64,000 bases of DNA from an uncultured Clostridia bacterium (GTDB lineage: Bacteria > Bacillota > Clostridia > UBA1381 > UBA9506). The position numbers were made by a program, and so were the translations under genes. Shown here in pieces: positions 16,728 through 25,864 of the stretch (the first letter of the stretch is position 1; every line of letters begins with the position of its first letter). The notes below the pieces were generated by a model. That model had not been told where the DNA came from and made no database searches. It worked only from the letters and a program-made list of their open reading frames with translations. The DNA lies in contig CAKSBF010000003.1 in assembly GCA_934438075.1 (NCBI GenBank), positions 62,001 to 126,000 on the forward strand, in the 5' to 3' direction.

Positions 16728-17705
16728 TTATACCTTCATCACCAAAGACGCCCAAGTAAGGCCGCCGCCAAAACCAACCAACCCAACCGTGTCTCCCGGT
16801 TTCATCCGCCCTGCCCGTTTTGCCTCACATAAGGCCATAGGAATACATGCACTGGAGGTATTGCCCGTGCGGTCAATATTGACATACACCTTATCTTCAG
16901 AAAGATGAAGCCGTTTTATTGCACCATCAATAATTCTGACATTCGCCTGGTGCGGAACCAAAAGGTCCAGGTCTTCAACCTTAAGCCCCGCCATTTCGAC
17001 AGAACGCACCATCGATTCACACATAACACGCACCGCAAATTTAAAAACCTCACTGCCATCCATCCAGAAGGTTCTCTTTTTTTCGCCTCCGCGCCGCGCC
17101 AAATCCTCCTCCGAAAACTTTAGGCTCGGAATGGAAAGCACGCCTTCGCGCGAACCGTCTGCCCCTATCTCGTGAGCCAGAATGCCGTCACCATCTTCAC
17201 AGGCCGTTACCACAACAGCACCGGCGCCGTCTCCAAAAAGCACACAAGAGGTTCTGTCCTCCCAGTCCGTATATTTTGACATCGTATCTGCACCAATTAC
17301 TAAAATATTACGGTAGGTACCCGCTTTAATAAACTGCTGCGCAATGATCATCGCAGAAACAAAACCGGAACATGCTGTATTAATATCAATAGCCGCAGCA
17401 TTTACCGCCTCAATCCGCTTTTGCACCAAGCAGCTGGTAGATGGGGTAACCATCTCCGGACTAACACTTGATACTAAAATCAAGTCGATATCCGCTGCAG
17501 ACATGTTCGCATCAGCAAGCGCTTCCCGTGCCGCAACAGTTGCCATATCGGACGAAAACTCGTCTTCACGGCAAATATGCCGTTCTTTAATACCGGTTCT
17601 TTTTGTAATCCACTCATCCGAGGTATCCACCATTTTTTCCAAATCAAAGTTATTTAAAATTTTTTCCGGCAAATACATGCCGCAGCCAATTATTTTAGCA
17701 TTCAT
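16728..17705 (-). CDS. fabH: 3-oxoacyl-ACP synthase III
   Basis: Initiating condensing enzyme of 325 residues joining acetyl- or branched-acyl-CoA to malonyl-ACP. The catalytic triad is visible: Cys in INTACSGFVSA (about 112), His in LVPHQANVRI (about 250) and Asn in RTGNTSSA (about 280). The frame is open to 17753, but AGGAGG seven to nine bases before the ATG at 17705 marks the start. It overlaps plsX by 11 bp, so the two are coupled. Substrate preference (acetyl or branched) cannot be read reliably. Confidence 0.96.
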   Translation of the reverse strand: MNAKIIGCGMYLPEKILNNFDLEKMVDTSDEWITKRTGIKERHICREDEFSSDMATVAAREALADANMSAADIDLILVSSVSPEMVTPSTSCLVQKRIEAVNAAAIDINTACSGFVSAMIIAQQFIKAGTYRNILVIGADTMSKYTDWEDRTSCVLFGDGAGAVVVTACEDGDGILAHEIGADGSREGVLSIPSLKFSEEDLARRGGEKKRTFWMDGSEVFKFAVRVMCESMVRSVEMAGLKVEDLDLLVPHQANVRIIDGAIKRLHLSEDKVYVNIDRTGNTSSACIPMALCEAKRAGRMKPGDTVGLVGFGGGLTWASLVMKV

Positions 17706-18708
17706 GTTCTGATTCCTCCTTCTGCAACGCCAACTCCATTCTGATTTTATCATTTACACCGGTATCGGCAAAAACAAGCGCGCTTCGGATGGCGTTGTAA
17801 AAAGCTTTCGCATCTGAGCTACCGTGCGCCTTAATAGCCACACCGTTAATTCCCAGAATCGGTGCGCCTCCATACTCGGAATAATCCATTTTTTTCTTCA
17901 AAGTCTTTAAGCCGGGTTTTAAAATTGCCGCACAAAGCTTAGTAAACATATTTTTTACCAAAGCATCCTTTACCATTCCAAACAGGGCAATCCCCAGTCC
18001 CTCCGTCAGCTTCAAAATCACGTTGCCCACAAAGCCGTCACAAACAATGACATCTGCATCGCCGTAAGGGATCTGTCTTGCTTCTATATTGCCGGTAAAA
18101 TTAAGTCTGCTCTGCTCCAGTAATGGATATGCCTCTTTTACCAATTCGTTGCCCTTGCCGGGTTCTGAACCAACGTTGACTATCGCGACCCGGGGCCTGG
18201 CAATCCCCAAAACATTTTCTGCATAAAGAGACCCCATAACGGCAAACTGCAGCAAATGCTCTGCTTTGCAATCTGCGTTTGCTCCAACATCCAGAACAAT
18301 GCTGCCCGTCTTTATGTTCGGTATGTATGTCGCAAGTGCAGGGCGCTTTACACCTTCAATTCTTCCCAGCACACGAAAGGCACCCGCGAAATAGGCTCCT
18401 GTATTTCCTGCAGAAATAACTGCCTCCGCTTCCCCATCCTTTACCATTTGAAGCGCAACCATTAAAGAGGAATTTTTCTTACTGCGAATAGCATGGACCG
18501 GGCTGTCCTCATTAGTGATAACTTCCTCGGCATTGCGAATAGAAAGTCTATCCTTCGGATAATCATATTCTTTTAATAGATTTGTAAGCTCTGCTTCCCT
18601 TCCACACAACACGATTTCTACATCAAATTCGCGTGCTGCGCTTACACAACCCTTTATCACTTCAATCGGCGCATTATCGCCGCCGTAAGCGTCTACCGCT
18701 ATACGCAT
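17695..18708 (-). CDS. plsX: Phosphate acyltransferase PlsX
   Basis: Enzyme of 337 residues that converts acyl-ACP to acyl-phosphate, the donor for glycerol-3-phosphate acylation by PlsY, and thus links fatty-acid to phospholipid synthesis. The start (MRIAVDAYGGDNAP), AVISAGNTGAYFAG (about 96-109), DVGANADCK and CDGFVGNVILKL are hallmarks of the family. RBS AGGGTGAGGT precedes the ATG. It is the first gene of the plsX-fabH-fabD-fabG-acpP-fabF operon. The promoter just upstream carries inverted repeats that probably bind a repressor; no fapR or fabT gene is present in the window. Confidence 0.96.
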   Translation of the reverse strand: MRIAVDAYGGDNAPIEVIKGCVSAAREFDVEIVLCGREAELTNLLKEYDYPKDRLSIRNAEEVITNEDSPVHAIRSKKNSSLMVALQMVKDGEAEAVISAGNTGAYFAGAFRVLGRIEGVKRPALATYIPNIKTGSIVLDVGANADCKAEHLLQFAVMGSLYAENVLGIARPRVAIVNVGSEPGKGNELVKEAYPLLEQSRLNFTGNIEARQIPYGDADVIVCDGFVGNVILKLTEGLGIALFGMVKDALVKNMFTKLCAAILKPGLKTLKKKMDYSEYGGAPILGINGVAIKAHGSSDAKAFYNAIRSALVFADTGVNDKIRMELALQKEESEHEC

Positions 18709-18726
18709 ACCTCACCCTTCTTTACT

Positions 18727-18772
18727 CAATATCATACAAGATATTGTAGATATCAGATACATACAATATCAA
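18727..18772 (-). promoter_or_regulatory. Promoter and operator repeats of the fab operon
   Basis: On the minus strand TTGATA (18767-18772) and TACAAT (18743-18748) are spaced by 18 bp. The 7-bp motif CAATATC occurs at 18727-18733 and 18764-18770 and its reverse complement GATATTG at 18740-18746. The outer pair extends to a 9-bp inverted repeat GATATTGTA/TACAATATC (18740-18748 and 18762-18770) that covers both promoter boxes. This looks like a repressor site. The motif does not match the FapR or FabT consensus as I know them. Confidence 0.6.
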
Positions 18773-18807
18773 GAAGTATATTACAAAACTGCGGAAAATG
18801 CAAGCCT

Positions 18808-20664
18808 TTAATGGAAAAAATTAAAAATATTTTCACATATTTTTCTGGAAAGACCCGGAACCTGCTGCAAATCGGTTATTTCTGCCGCTTTAATCGCCGA
18901 AATCGTTTTAAAGTGTTTCAGCAGTTTTTTACGAGTCGCAGCACCCACACCCTCTATCTGCTCCAAAGTTGAACCGGTCATTGTTTTATGGCGCAGCTTT
19001 TTATGGTAATCAATTGCAAAGCGGTGTACCTCATCCTGTATACGCGTGATCAGTGCAAATGACTGAGAAGACTTTTTAAAAGCAATTTCCTGCTGCTGTG
19101 CATTGATCAACGCACGTGTTCGGTGTTTATCGTCCTTTACCATACCAAATAGAGCAATGTCTTCGTCAAGCAATTCTAAAAGTTCGCTGATAACACTCAA
19201 ATGTCCCTTGCCGCCATCCAAAAAGATACAATCCGGCCTTGGCAAAAATTTTGCATCCTCTTTTGCCAGCTTTCCTGCCTCGATCAACAATTCTTCCTCG
19301 CGTGCATTTTTCAGTCTGCGGTACAGTACTTCTGCCATACTCTTATAATCGTCACTGCCATGAACCGTTTCAATTTTAAATCGACGATAAAATCTTTTTG
19401 CCGGCTGACCGTCAATAAATACAACCATTGAACCCACACTGTCCGAACCACCGGTATTGGATATATCATAAGCCTCTATCCTGTAAGGAGGTGCCGGCAG
19501 AGCCAGCTCTTCTTTCAGCTCCAAAATGGTCTTCCCAATACTTTTCTTATTCTCTGAACGTTTTAAAATATAGTCTACAGCCGCCTGTCTTGCATTTTTA
19601 TAGGCCATTTCTACAATATTTTTCTTCTCGCCGCGCTTTGGACAAAATACAGTAACCTTTCTGCCTTTTTTCTGTGACAACCAAGCAGAAATCAAATCAA
19701 ACTCTGCGCTTTCGTACTGCGAATAAATATTTTTCGGAATATAAGATGCTTCATGGTAAAACTGTTTCAAAAAATCAGATGCAATTTCATCATCCGACAT
19801 ATCCTGTGTTTTATCTAAAACCGCAAGATGCCGCCCCAGCAGCCGTCCGCGCCGAATAAAAAACACCTCAACAAAAGTTTTATTTTCCTGTCGGTAAAAG
19901 CCGATAGCATCCTCATCCGCTTGTCGTTCGGAAACAATTTTTTGCCGTTCGTCAATCTTTCGGATCCCGTCCAGTTTATCACGCAAAAGCGCTGCTTTTT
20001 CAAACTCCATGGCATCTGAAGCAGCATACATCTCCTTTTCCAAACCATTCAACAAATCCTCATGGTCCCCATCCAGAAAAAGGCAAGCATCGGAAATCAG
20101 TTTCTTATACTCCTGCTTACTGATTTCTTTTTCACACGGCGCAATACATTGTCCGATATGCGCATTCAGGCAAGCTCGTCTTTTCCCCATATCGCGCGGT
20201 AATTTGATTCGGCATGTGGGAATCCGATAAAGCTTACTTACCATATCTATCGCTTCACGTACCGCCGCACCGGAGGTATAAGGTCCAAAATATTTTGCTC
20301 CGTCTTTTTGCATCCTGCGTGAAAGAAAAATTTTGGGATAATCCTCTGAAATAGTTACTTTGATATATGGGTAATTTTTATCATCTTTTAATAAAATATT
20401 ATAATACGGACGGTATTTTTTTATGAGGTTACACTCTAAAATCAATGCTTCCAATTCACTGTCCGTTAAAATATATTCAAAATCCGCAATATTAGAAACC
20501 ATAGCCCGTACCTTTGGAGTATGTTTTTCCGGATTTCTGAAATATTGCCGAACTCTGTTTTTTAAAATTTTCGCCTTGCCGACATAGATAATTTTTCCGG
20601 TTTTATCCTTCATCAGATAAACTCCCGGTTCCTCCGGTATGTTCGGCAATCTTTCCTTATCCAT
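18808..20664 (-). CDS. uvrC: UvrABC system protein C
   Basis: Nuclease of 618 residues that makes both incisions in nucleotide excision repair after UvrA and UvrB find damage. The N-terminal GIY-YIG domain (PGVYLMKDKTGKIIYVGKAK, about 12-31), a UVR motif (about 200-235), the RNase H-like endonuclease domain (EAYDISNTGGSDSVGSMVVF, about 395) and C-terminal helix-hairpin-helix repeats (about 560-615) are all present. GGGGGTGA precedes the ATG. No terminator is visible after it, so some transcripts may run into plsX. Confidence 0.97.
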   Translation of the reverse strand: MDKERLPNIPEEPGVYLMKDKTGKIIYVGKAKILKNRVRQYFRNPEKHTPKVRAMVSNIADFEYILTDSELEALILECNLIKKYRPYYNILLKDDKNYPYIKVTISEDYPKIFLSRRMQKDGAKYFGPYTSGAAVREAIDMVSKLYRIPTCRIKLPRDMGKRRACLNAHIGQCIAPCEKEISKQEYKKLISDACLFLDGDHEDLLNGLEKEMYAASDAMEFEKAALLRDKLDGIRKIDERQKIVSERQADEDAIGFYRQENKTFVEVFFIRRGRLLGRHLAVLDKTQDMSDDEIASDFLKQFYHEASYIPKNIYSQYESAEFDLISAWLSQKKGRKVTVFCPKRGEKKNIVEMAYKNARQAAVDYILKRSENKKSIGKTILELKEELALPAPPYRIEAYDISNTGGSDSVGSMVVFIDGQPAKRFYRRFKIETVHGSDDYKSMAEVLYRRLKNAREEELLIEAGKLAKEDAKFLPRPDCIFLDGGKGHLSVISELLELLDEDIALFGMVKDDKHRTRALINAQQQEIAFKKSSQSFALITRIQDEVHRFAIDYHKKLRHKTMTGSTLEQIEGVGAATRKKLLKHFKTISAIKAAEITDLQQVPGLSRKICENIFNFFH

Positions 20665-20787
20665 ATATTCACCCCCGCTTTGATGGTACTCTTTTCATTA
20701 TATACAAAATCATCCTTACAGTCAATATCGGATTTTCGAGCATTTTCTCCATAATCCGGCCCGTTTCTTATTTACGCCTTGAAACAG

Positions 20788-20830
20788 AAAAAACGGCAAG
20801 CAAGCGATTGCAAAAACCGTTGTTTGCCGT
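20788..20830 (-). terminator. Terminator after the lipoprotein gene
   Basis: ACGGCAA (20793-20799) pairs with TTGCCGT (20824-20830). On the minus strand the stem is followed by TTTTTT. It ends the operon running from the DUF5685-like gene to the lipoprotein. Confidence 0.75.
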
Positions 20831-20837
20831 CTGTACA

Positions 20838-21296
20838 TTAATTACTTTCTACAATTTCCAAGCTTGTCACGACTTTATTTTTTCCGACATTTTCGTAATT
20901 GACAATAATGACTGTTCCCTCCATGATGCGCGGCTTCTCCGGATTTTTATTAAAATACTCAACATCTAACTTTCCCTGTTCTCCCAACTGAAAACTATAA
21001 GTTTCATCAGCGACTTTTACATCCAGCGTATCATTGGTAAGAGCGAGAACCGGACCCTCCACACTCGGCGTCTTAGTATCCAAAACCCTTCCTTCTGTAT
21101 ATCTCAGCTTGGGGTTTGGCGTTGCCGTGGGGCTTGCCTGCGGCACATTTTCCGCTTTTTCTGATGACGTTGCCGTGGCCTCCGCAGTTGCGGAAGCGGA
21201 AGGGCTGGCTGACGGTTGTGTTTTACGTTTAGAACAGCCACCCGCAAACATTACTGCAAATGCAAGTATCAATACTGCAATCTTTATATTTTTCAT
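20838..21296 (-). CDS. Small lipoprotein of unknown function
   Basis: 152-residue exported protein. A type II signal peptide ends in the lipobox MFAGGC, with the lipidated Cys at residue 21. A Ser/Ala/Thr/Pro-rich stretch (about 25-60) follows as a flexible linker, then a compact domain of about 90 residues with many beta-strand-like phrases (TEGRVLDTKTPSVEG, VADETYSFQLGEQG). The start at 21296 gives a 4-bp ATGA overlap with the membrane-protein gene before it; an in-frame GTG at 21302 is less likely. I do not recognise the domain. It is the last gene of its operon. Confidence 0.78.
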   Translation of the reverse strand: MKNIKIAVLILAFAVMFAGGCSKRKTQPSASPSASATAEATATSSEKAENVPQASPTATPNPKLRYTEGRVLDTKTPSVEGPVLALTNDTLDVKVADETYSFQLGEQGKLDVEYFNKNPEKPRIMEGTVIIVNYENVGKNKVVTSLEIVESN

Positions 21297-21826
21297 ATCC
21301 ATCCACCTCTTCGCATTTTTTCCTGCAAAACTTTATAATAATACGTAATAATATAACTTAAAACATAATCATACAAAATAAATATTACTTCTAATGCCAG
21401 TACAATCCAGGGCAAATAGGTCAACGTCAATTTTGTCACTGCCGACTCAACGGTTGGTAAAAAAAAGACCTGAAATACAAGATAAGCAGCAACCAGAACG
21501 ACGTTAAACAATAGAATTTTCAGTGCCCATTCCAGCCATCTTTTATTCAATTTTTCGATATACATCTTTATTACCGGGTAATATCCCAGCAGCACAATGT
21601 ACGCCAATGCATATGTTTTTTTAGGAATCAGCAGAAGTGAAAGTAAAGCAACCCCCGCATAATGCAAAAGGCCATATTTAGGTCCATATTCCGCCGTACA
21701 CACCGAGCCGAAAACCGAGCTGACCGCCAGTAATGCAATTTTTGCACTGGGCGCAACCGAAGCTGCAAACAAACACACGACCGCAAGCGCTGTCATAACT
21801 GAAGAAAATGCCACTCGTTTTGACAC
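21293..21826 (-). CDS. Membrane protein of unknown function
   Basis: 177-residue protein with about five membrane segments (near 8-27, 29-45, 52-82, 103-122 and 138-160) and short loops. It starts with GTG, preceded by AAAGGATGGG. A conserved-looking phrase AEYGPKYGLLHYAG sits between the second and third segments. It lies 16 bp after the J-domain gene and overlaps the lipoprotein by 4 bp, so it is translated with them. The layout resembles small ECF-type or YybS-like membrane proteins, but I cannot assign a family. Confidence 0.75.
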   Translation of the reverse strand: MSKRVAFSSVMTALAVVCLFAASVAPSAKIALLAVSSVFGSVCTAEYGPKYGLLHYAGVALLSLLLIPKKTYALAYIVLLGYYPVIKMYIEKLNKRWLEWALKILLFNVVLVAAYLVFQVFFLPTVESAVTKLTLTYLPWIVLALEVIFILYDYVLSYIITYYYKVLQEKMRRGGWI

Positions 21827-21842
21827 ACAAAGCCCATCCTTT

Positions 21843-22457
21843 CTAACAACAAGGTATCAGGTCGCCGCCCATACATTCACAACAGCAATCCGCACAGAGC
21901 AAGCCCTGACAGCAATCGCATGCGCTCATATTTCCCGGCGCTCTGCCCATACCATACCCTACATTACGATATTGCTGCGTACGGGAAATATAATTGTTGA
22001 GTGCTGCGCGGTATTCCGGATTTGCCGGTTCCATATTGACAGCCTGCTGGATAAAATTAAGTCCTTGCTGATACCAACCGCGCTGCATAAATATTGTTCC
22101 TTTCAGGAAAAACCACTCCGCATTCCGCACCGCTATCTGGTCAAGCTGCTGTTCCGCTTCATTTAATTGACCCATTTGGATTAAATTTCTGATTTGAGCA
22201 TAGTTCCCGCTGCCCTGTGTGTAGCTGCCGTTTCCGCTATATGCAGAACCGCTTTGATAAGAACCGCCGGCAGCACCGTGCATCAACTGCTCATACGCTT
22301 CATTAATCTCTTTAAATTTTTCCTCCGCAAGATCTGATAGAGGATTATTTGCATAATTATCAGGATGATATTGTTTTGCTAATTTACGATATGCTTTCTT
22401 TATTTCCTCCTGCGATGCGTCCTTGCTGATTCCCAGCACTTCATACGGATCCTTCAT
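21843..22457 (-). CDS. J-domain protein with a cysteine-rich tail
   Basis: 204-residue DnaJ-type co-chaperone. The J domain covers residues 1-66 with the HPD motif at 31-33, which stimulates the ATPase of DnaK. A Gly/Ser/Tyr-rich linker (about 68-90) and a helical, TPR-like part (about 95-165) follow. The last 27 residues hold ten Cys (SACDCCQGLLCADCCC and more), which suggests metal binding. It lacks the DnaJ zinc-finger repeats, so it is not the housekeeping DnaJ. GGAGAAAAG precedes the ATG, which overlaps the DUF5685-like gene by 17 bp. Confidence 0.87.
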   Translation of the reverse strand: MKDPYEVLGISKDASQEEIKKAYRKLAKQYHPDNYANNPLSDLAEEKFKEINEAYEQLMHGAAGGSYQSGSAYSGNGSYTQGSGNYAQIRNLIQMGQLNEAEQQLDQIAVRNAEWFFLKGTIFMQRGWYQQGLNFIQQAVNMEPANPEYRAALNNYISRTQQYRNVGYGMGRAPGNMSACDCCQGLLCADCCCECMGGDLIPCC

Positions 22458-23313
22458 TTATCTTTTCTCCTTCTGCTTTTTCTCCTTGGCAAGGCTTGCA
22501 AAATACTTTATCCAAACTGTCCTGCAAGCCTAAATAAATAATATTATCTAAAATTGCCTTATTGGCCTTTATATCAAGCAATTGATAGCTGTTTGATACA
22601 TCGCTTAACGTAAACAGCAAAGCGGTTTTAATTGCCTGTTCGTCATTTTTTTCTTCCGAAATCAAAAAGGGGTTAAAACTTTTTGTTTTCTGATCTTTTG
22701 CTCTGTCTTCATAGGCGTCTAAAATATAGATATAACGCCCTAAACAATAACCGATGTGTGAAAAAACCCGGCGCTGATTCTCTTCGAAAAAAGGAACGTC
22801 AAAAACCGCACGCATCACCATACCAAATTCGTGGGCCAGCCGATCAATCTCCGAACATTTTTCTTTTTCCAGCTCTGAAAGCCGGCGCAGATGCAGAGAA
22901 ATTTCCGCAAACAAACCATCATATCGTTTTTTTGCTTTTCTCTTGGCAGGATAAAAAAGCGGCATACAAAATAAAGAACGCAAAGAACGTTCATCCTGCC
23001 AATCATCAGCAAGCTTCGCATACATTAACATAACGTTAGCTGCCGCGGTATAATCCAGATAGTCAGAAGAAAGACAAACGGGTTTATTGCGAAACGGATT
23101 TGCTATACAGCGCTCGGGCCGTATTTTTACTTTCTCTTCCGATACGGAGGACAACAAAAGCGCCAAAAAGGTTACGTCATAACTAAGACCCATACGCGAT
23201 ATAAAACCATATTCGCGCTTCAGCGTCTTACACAAGCCGCAATAATAGGAACGAAACAGATTAAATTCCCTTACCTTCAATTCGTCTTTGCAAACTCTAA
23301 CATATCCAAACAC
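22441..23313 (-). CDS. DUF5685-like protein
   Basis: 290-residue, mostly helical protein beginning with GTG. The N-terminal phrase FGYVRVCKDELKVREF and the CxxC in YYCGLCKTL (about residues 25-30) match my memory of the DUF5685 family of Clostridia. Further conserved-looking features are two single Cys near 70-80, and acidic clusters KLADDWQDERS and LDAYEDRAKD that could bind a metal, as in helical prenyl-transferase folds. It starts an operon with the J-domain gene (17-bp overlap), the membrane protein and the lipoprotein. Function unknown; the pairing with a J protein is a recurring one as far as I recall. Confidence 0.75.
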   Translation of the reverse strand: MFGYVRVCKDELKVREFNLFRSYYCGLCKTLKREYGFISRMGLSYDVTFLALLLSSVSEEKVKIRPERCIANPFRNKPVCLSSDYLDYTAAANVMLMYAKLADDWQDERSLRSLFCMPLFYPAKRKAKKRYDGLFAEISLHLRRLSELEKEKCSEIDRLAHEFGMVMRAVFDVPFFEENQRRVFSHIGYCLGRYIYILDAYEDRAKDQKTKSFNPFLISEEKNDEQAIKTALLFTLSDVSNSYQLLDIKANKAILDNIIYLGLQDSLDKVFCKPCQGEKAEGEKINEGSV

Positions 23314-23431
23314 CGCTATCCCACATTTCAGTTTATTTCTGCCGCAAATTTTAACAGAGATTGAAGTTATTGTACCATATTTCCTATGGAATAGAAATAG
23401 CTAATTTGTAAATAAATTATAAATAAATGGC

Positions 23432-24181
23432 TCATAATTTCCGCTTTTGCATATGATATGCAATACGAAGCATTAGCTTGTCCGGTAAAAACCTTCCGAA
23501 AAAATGCGCACATTTCATCAAAGTTCCCGGAACAATCACCAGTTTGTTTGCAAACATCTTCTGCACAGCATAGCGCGCCACATAAGCACTGGAAAGACCC
23601 CTGACGCTAAAACGCACATTTGCCGCGGCATCAAATTCCGTCCGCACAGGACCGGGGCATAAGATACTGATGCTTACGCCGCTTTTATCACGCCGCAACT
23701 CCTCATAAACTGCTTCACTCAGCCGCAAAACGTAAGCTTTTGTAGCATAATACACCGCCAGCATCGGTCCGGGCTGAAACGCTGCCGAAGAAGCAACATT
23801 TAAAATATATTTTTTATTTTTTCCTTGCCACTCACGCGTAAAAAGTTTCATCAAAATTTGCAGAGCACGAACATTAACATCGAACATTTCCTGTTCTCTC
23901 TTCATGTCGTTCTCCACAAAGGTTCCAAATTGACCAAATCCGGCATTATTAACCAAAATATCAATATCAAATTCCTTACATTTTTCAAATAAGGTATAAC
24001 ATTCCTCTTCCCGCGACAAATCGCACGGTATGATGAATGTCTTTACTGTAAGCTCTGCAGCCAGTTCCTCCAGGCGGTCCTTCCTGCGTGCCGCAAGCAC
24101 CAGATTAACGCCGCGTGCCGCAAGTTCACGTGCAATATCGCGTCCGATGCCGGAGCTTGCTCCTGTTACCAAGGCTATCAC
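23432..24181 (-). CDS. Short-chain dehydrogenase, YqjQ/DltE-like
   Basis: 249-residue SDR with cofactor loop TGASSGIG (residues 6-13), NNAG (about 86), catalytic Ser in NVASSAAF (about 139) and YYATK (Tyr about 152). The phrase CPGPVRTEF and a C-terminal helical extension ending in basic residues place it in the COG0300 group. Starts with GTG after GAGGTGATA. It lies 16 bp after pncB and probably shares its transcript. The substrate is unknown; the extension may associate with the membrane. Confidence 0.86.
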   Translation of the reverse strand: MIALVTGASSGIGRDIARELAARGVNLVLAARRKDRLEELAAELTVKTFIIPCDLSREEECYTLFEKCKEFDIDILVNNAGFGQFGTFVENDMKREQEMFDVNVRALQILMKLFTREWQGKNKKYILNVASSAAFQPGPMLAVYYATKAYVLRLSEAVYEELRRDKSGVSISILCPGPVRTEFDAAANVRFSVRGLSSAYVARYAVQKMFANKLVIVPGTLMKCAHFFGRFLPDKLMLRIAYHMQKRKL

Positions 24182-24197
24182 GCTATCACCTCTGTTT

Positions 24198-25646
24198 TTA
24201 TTTCCCTTCCGAATATTTCTCCAACAAATCTTCTTTCATCTTCCAAAGCTTTGGAGATAAATCTACATAGTATTTGTGCGGATTTTCAAAACGCTTAACC
24301 TCATCCCAAAGCTTGCCGACCTGCTCAGCACAATAACGTTTTATTTCGTGCACATCCGGGCTGTCATAAATACACTTTCCCTTTTCAAATAACTGAACCA
24401 TCAGCTTGCGCACATGGAAATCTGTTAATTTTTTGCGCTTCCAGGTATGATCCGGATCAAAAATTTCATACGGCTGTGTTTCGTCTATCTCTTCACCGCG
24501 CAAACCTATAACGTCCGCCACCGCCTCTCCGCTCTCGTTGGAGTATAAGCGAAAAACCTCTTTGAATCCGGGATTGGTAATTTTAGTTGTATTTTCACTG
24601 ATTTTAATTTTCGGTATTATCTCACCATCTTTTTCCAATGCCGCAAGTTTATATACACCACCAAACACCGGCTCCGAACGCGAAGTAATCAAACGCTCTC
24701 CGACACCAAATGCGTCAATTTCCGCACCTTGCATCAAAGTATCACGAATAATATATTCATCCAGCGAATTGGACGCAGTAATTGTACAATCCGAAAAGCC
24801 CGCATCATCCAGAAGTTTTCTTGCTTTTTTGGTCAGATAGGCAATGTCACCCGAATCAATACGGATCCCCTTCGGACGATAGCCCTTTGGCAGCAGAACA
24901 TCATTAAATACACGAATTGCATTCGGGATACCTGATTTTAAAACATTATATGTATCCACCAACAACAAACAGTTATCCGGATAAAGTTCCGCATAAGCGC
25001 GAAATGCATCATACTCCGAGTCAAACAGCTGTACCCACGAATGTGCCATCGTTCCAAGCGCCGGAATCCCATAGTCGCGATCGGAAATCGTACATGCTGT
25101 TCCGCAACAGCCGGCAATATATGCTGCCCGCGCACCCAACATTGCGCCGTCACTTCCCTGTGCACGTCGCGAACCAAATTCCATTACGGCACGTCCGTCC
25201 GCCGCACGTACAATACGGTTTGCTTTGGTTGCAATTAATGATTGATGGTTAATAATTAACAAAATCATCGTTTCAACAAACTGTGCTTCTATCACAGGCC
25301 CACGCACTGTTACGATCGGCTCCTGCGGAAAAATAGGCGTTCCCTCGGGGATTGCCCAAACATCGCAAGAGAACTTAAAGTTTGCAAGATATTCTAAAAA
25401 TGCCTCGCTAAATATCTTTTTACCGCGAAGATACTCAATGTCCTCTTTTGCAAAATGAAGATTTTTCAAATATTCAATAACCTGCTCCAATCCCACCATA
25501 ATTGCAAAACCGCCGTCATCCGGTATTTTACGAAAAAACATATCAAAATAGGCAATTTGATCTTCAAAGCCTTTTTCGAAATAGCCATTTGCCATCGTGA
25601 TTTCATAAAAATCAACCAACATGGTAAGATTTATACCTTCTGTCAT
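24198..25646 (-). CDS. pncB: Nicotinate phosphoribosyltransferase
   Basis: 482-residue enzyme that joins nicotinate to PRPP, using ATP, to enter the Preiss-Handler route to NAD. N-terminal LTMLVDFYEITMANGYF, the loop around FGSRRAQGSDGAMLGARAAY (about 160), GTMAHSWVQLF holding the His that is phosphorylated in this family (about 210), and RIDSGDIAYLTKKAR (about 267) are typical. Length fits the long Gram-positive form. GGAAGG lies 11 bp before the ATG. It is divergent from the HAD gene. An ECF transporter S component that may take up niacin is at 52194. Confidence 0.94.
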   Translation of the reverse strand: MTEGINLTMLVDFYEITMANGYFEKGFEDQIAYFDMFFRKIPDDGGFAIMVGLEQVIEYLKNLHFAKEDIEYLRGKKIFSEAFLEYLANFKFSCDVWAIPEGTPIFPQEPIVTVRGPVIEAQFVETMILLIINHQSLIATKANRIVRAADGRAVMEFGSRRAQGSDGAMLGARAAYIAGCCGTACTISDRDYGIPALGTMAHSWVQLFDSEYDAFRAYAELYPDNCLLLVDTYNVLKSGIPNAIRVFNDVLLPKGYRPKGIRIDSGDIAYLTKKARKLLDDAGFSDCTITASNSLDEYIIRDTLMQGAEIDAFGVGERLITSRSEPVFGGVYKLAALEKDGEIIPKIKISENTTKITNPGFKEVFRLYSNESGEAVADVIGLRGEEIDETQPYEIFDPDHTWKRKKLTDFHVRKLMVQLFEKGKCIYDSPDVHEIKRYCAEQVGKLWDEVKRFENPHKYYVDLSPKLWKMKEDLLEKYSEGK

Positions 25647-25802
25647 ACAAAATCAATCCTTCCGTCTTGCTCGGCGGCAAAAATAATACAAGAAACTGCA
25701 TGCAAAATGCTTGCTGTCACGCCCATTACCGCTCTCTTTTCCACTTATTATACATCAATTTTTTTAATTTATCTACCAATTTGGAAAAATTTTTTAAAAA
25801 AG

Positions 25803-25831
25803 TTGTTTTTAAGTCATTTCTCATGTATAAT
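25803..25831 (+). promoter_or_regulatory. Promoter of the HAD phosphatase-dus operon
   Basis: TTGTTT (25803-25808) and TATAAT (25826-25831) are 17 bp apart, 34 bp before the HAD start. Confidence 0.75.
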
Positions 25832-25864
25832 AGAAATACAAAACCATAAAGAAAGAAGAACATT

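Noticed and set aside
18709..18807. FapR operator at the fab promoter
   Set aside because: The repeats do not resemble the FapR consensus I know; kept only as an unknown operator.
25647..25802. Promoter for pncB on the minus strand
   Set aside because: TATTAT and TATAAT-like boxes occur but no -35 box at good spacing, so none is annotated.
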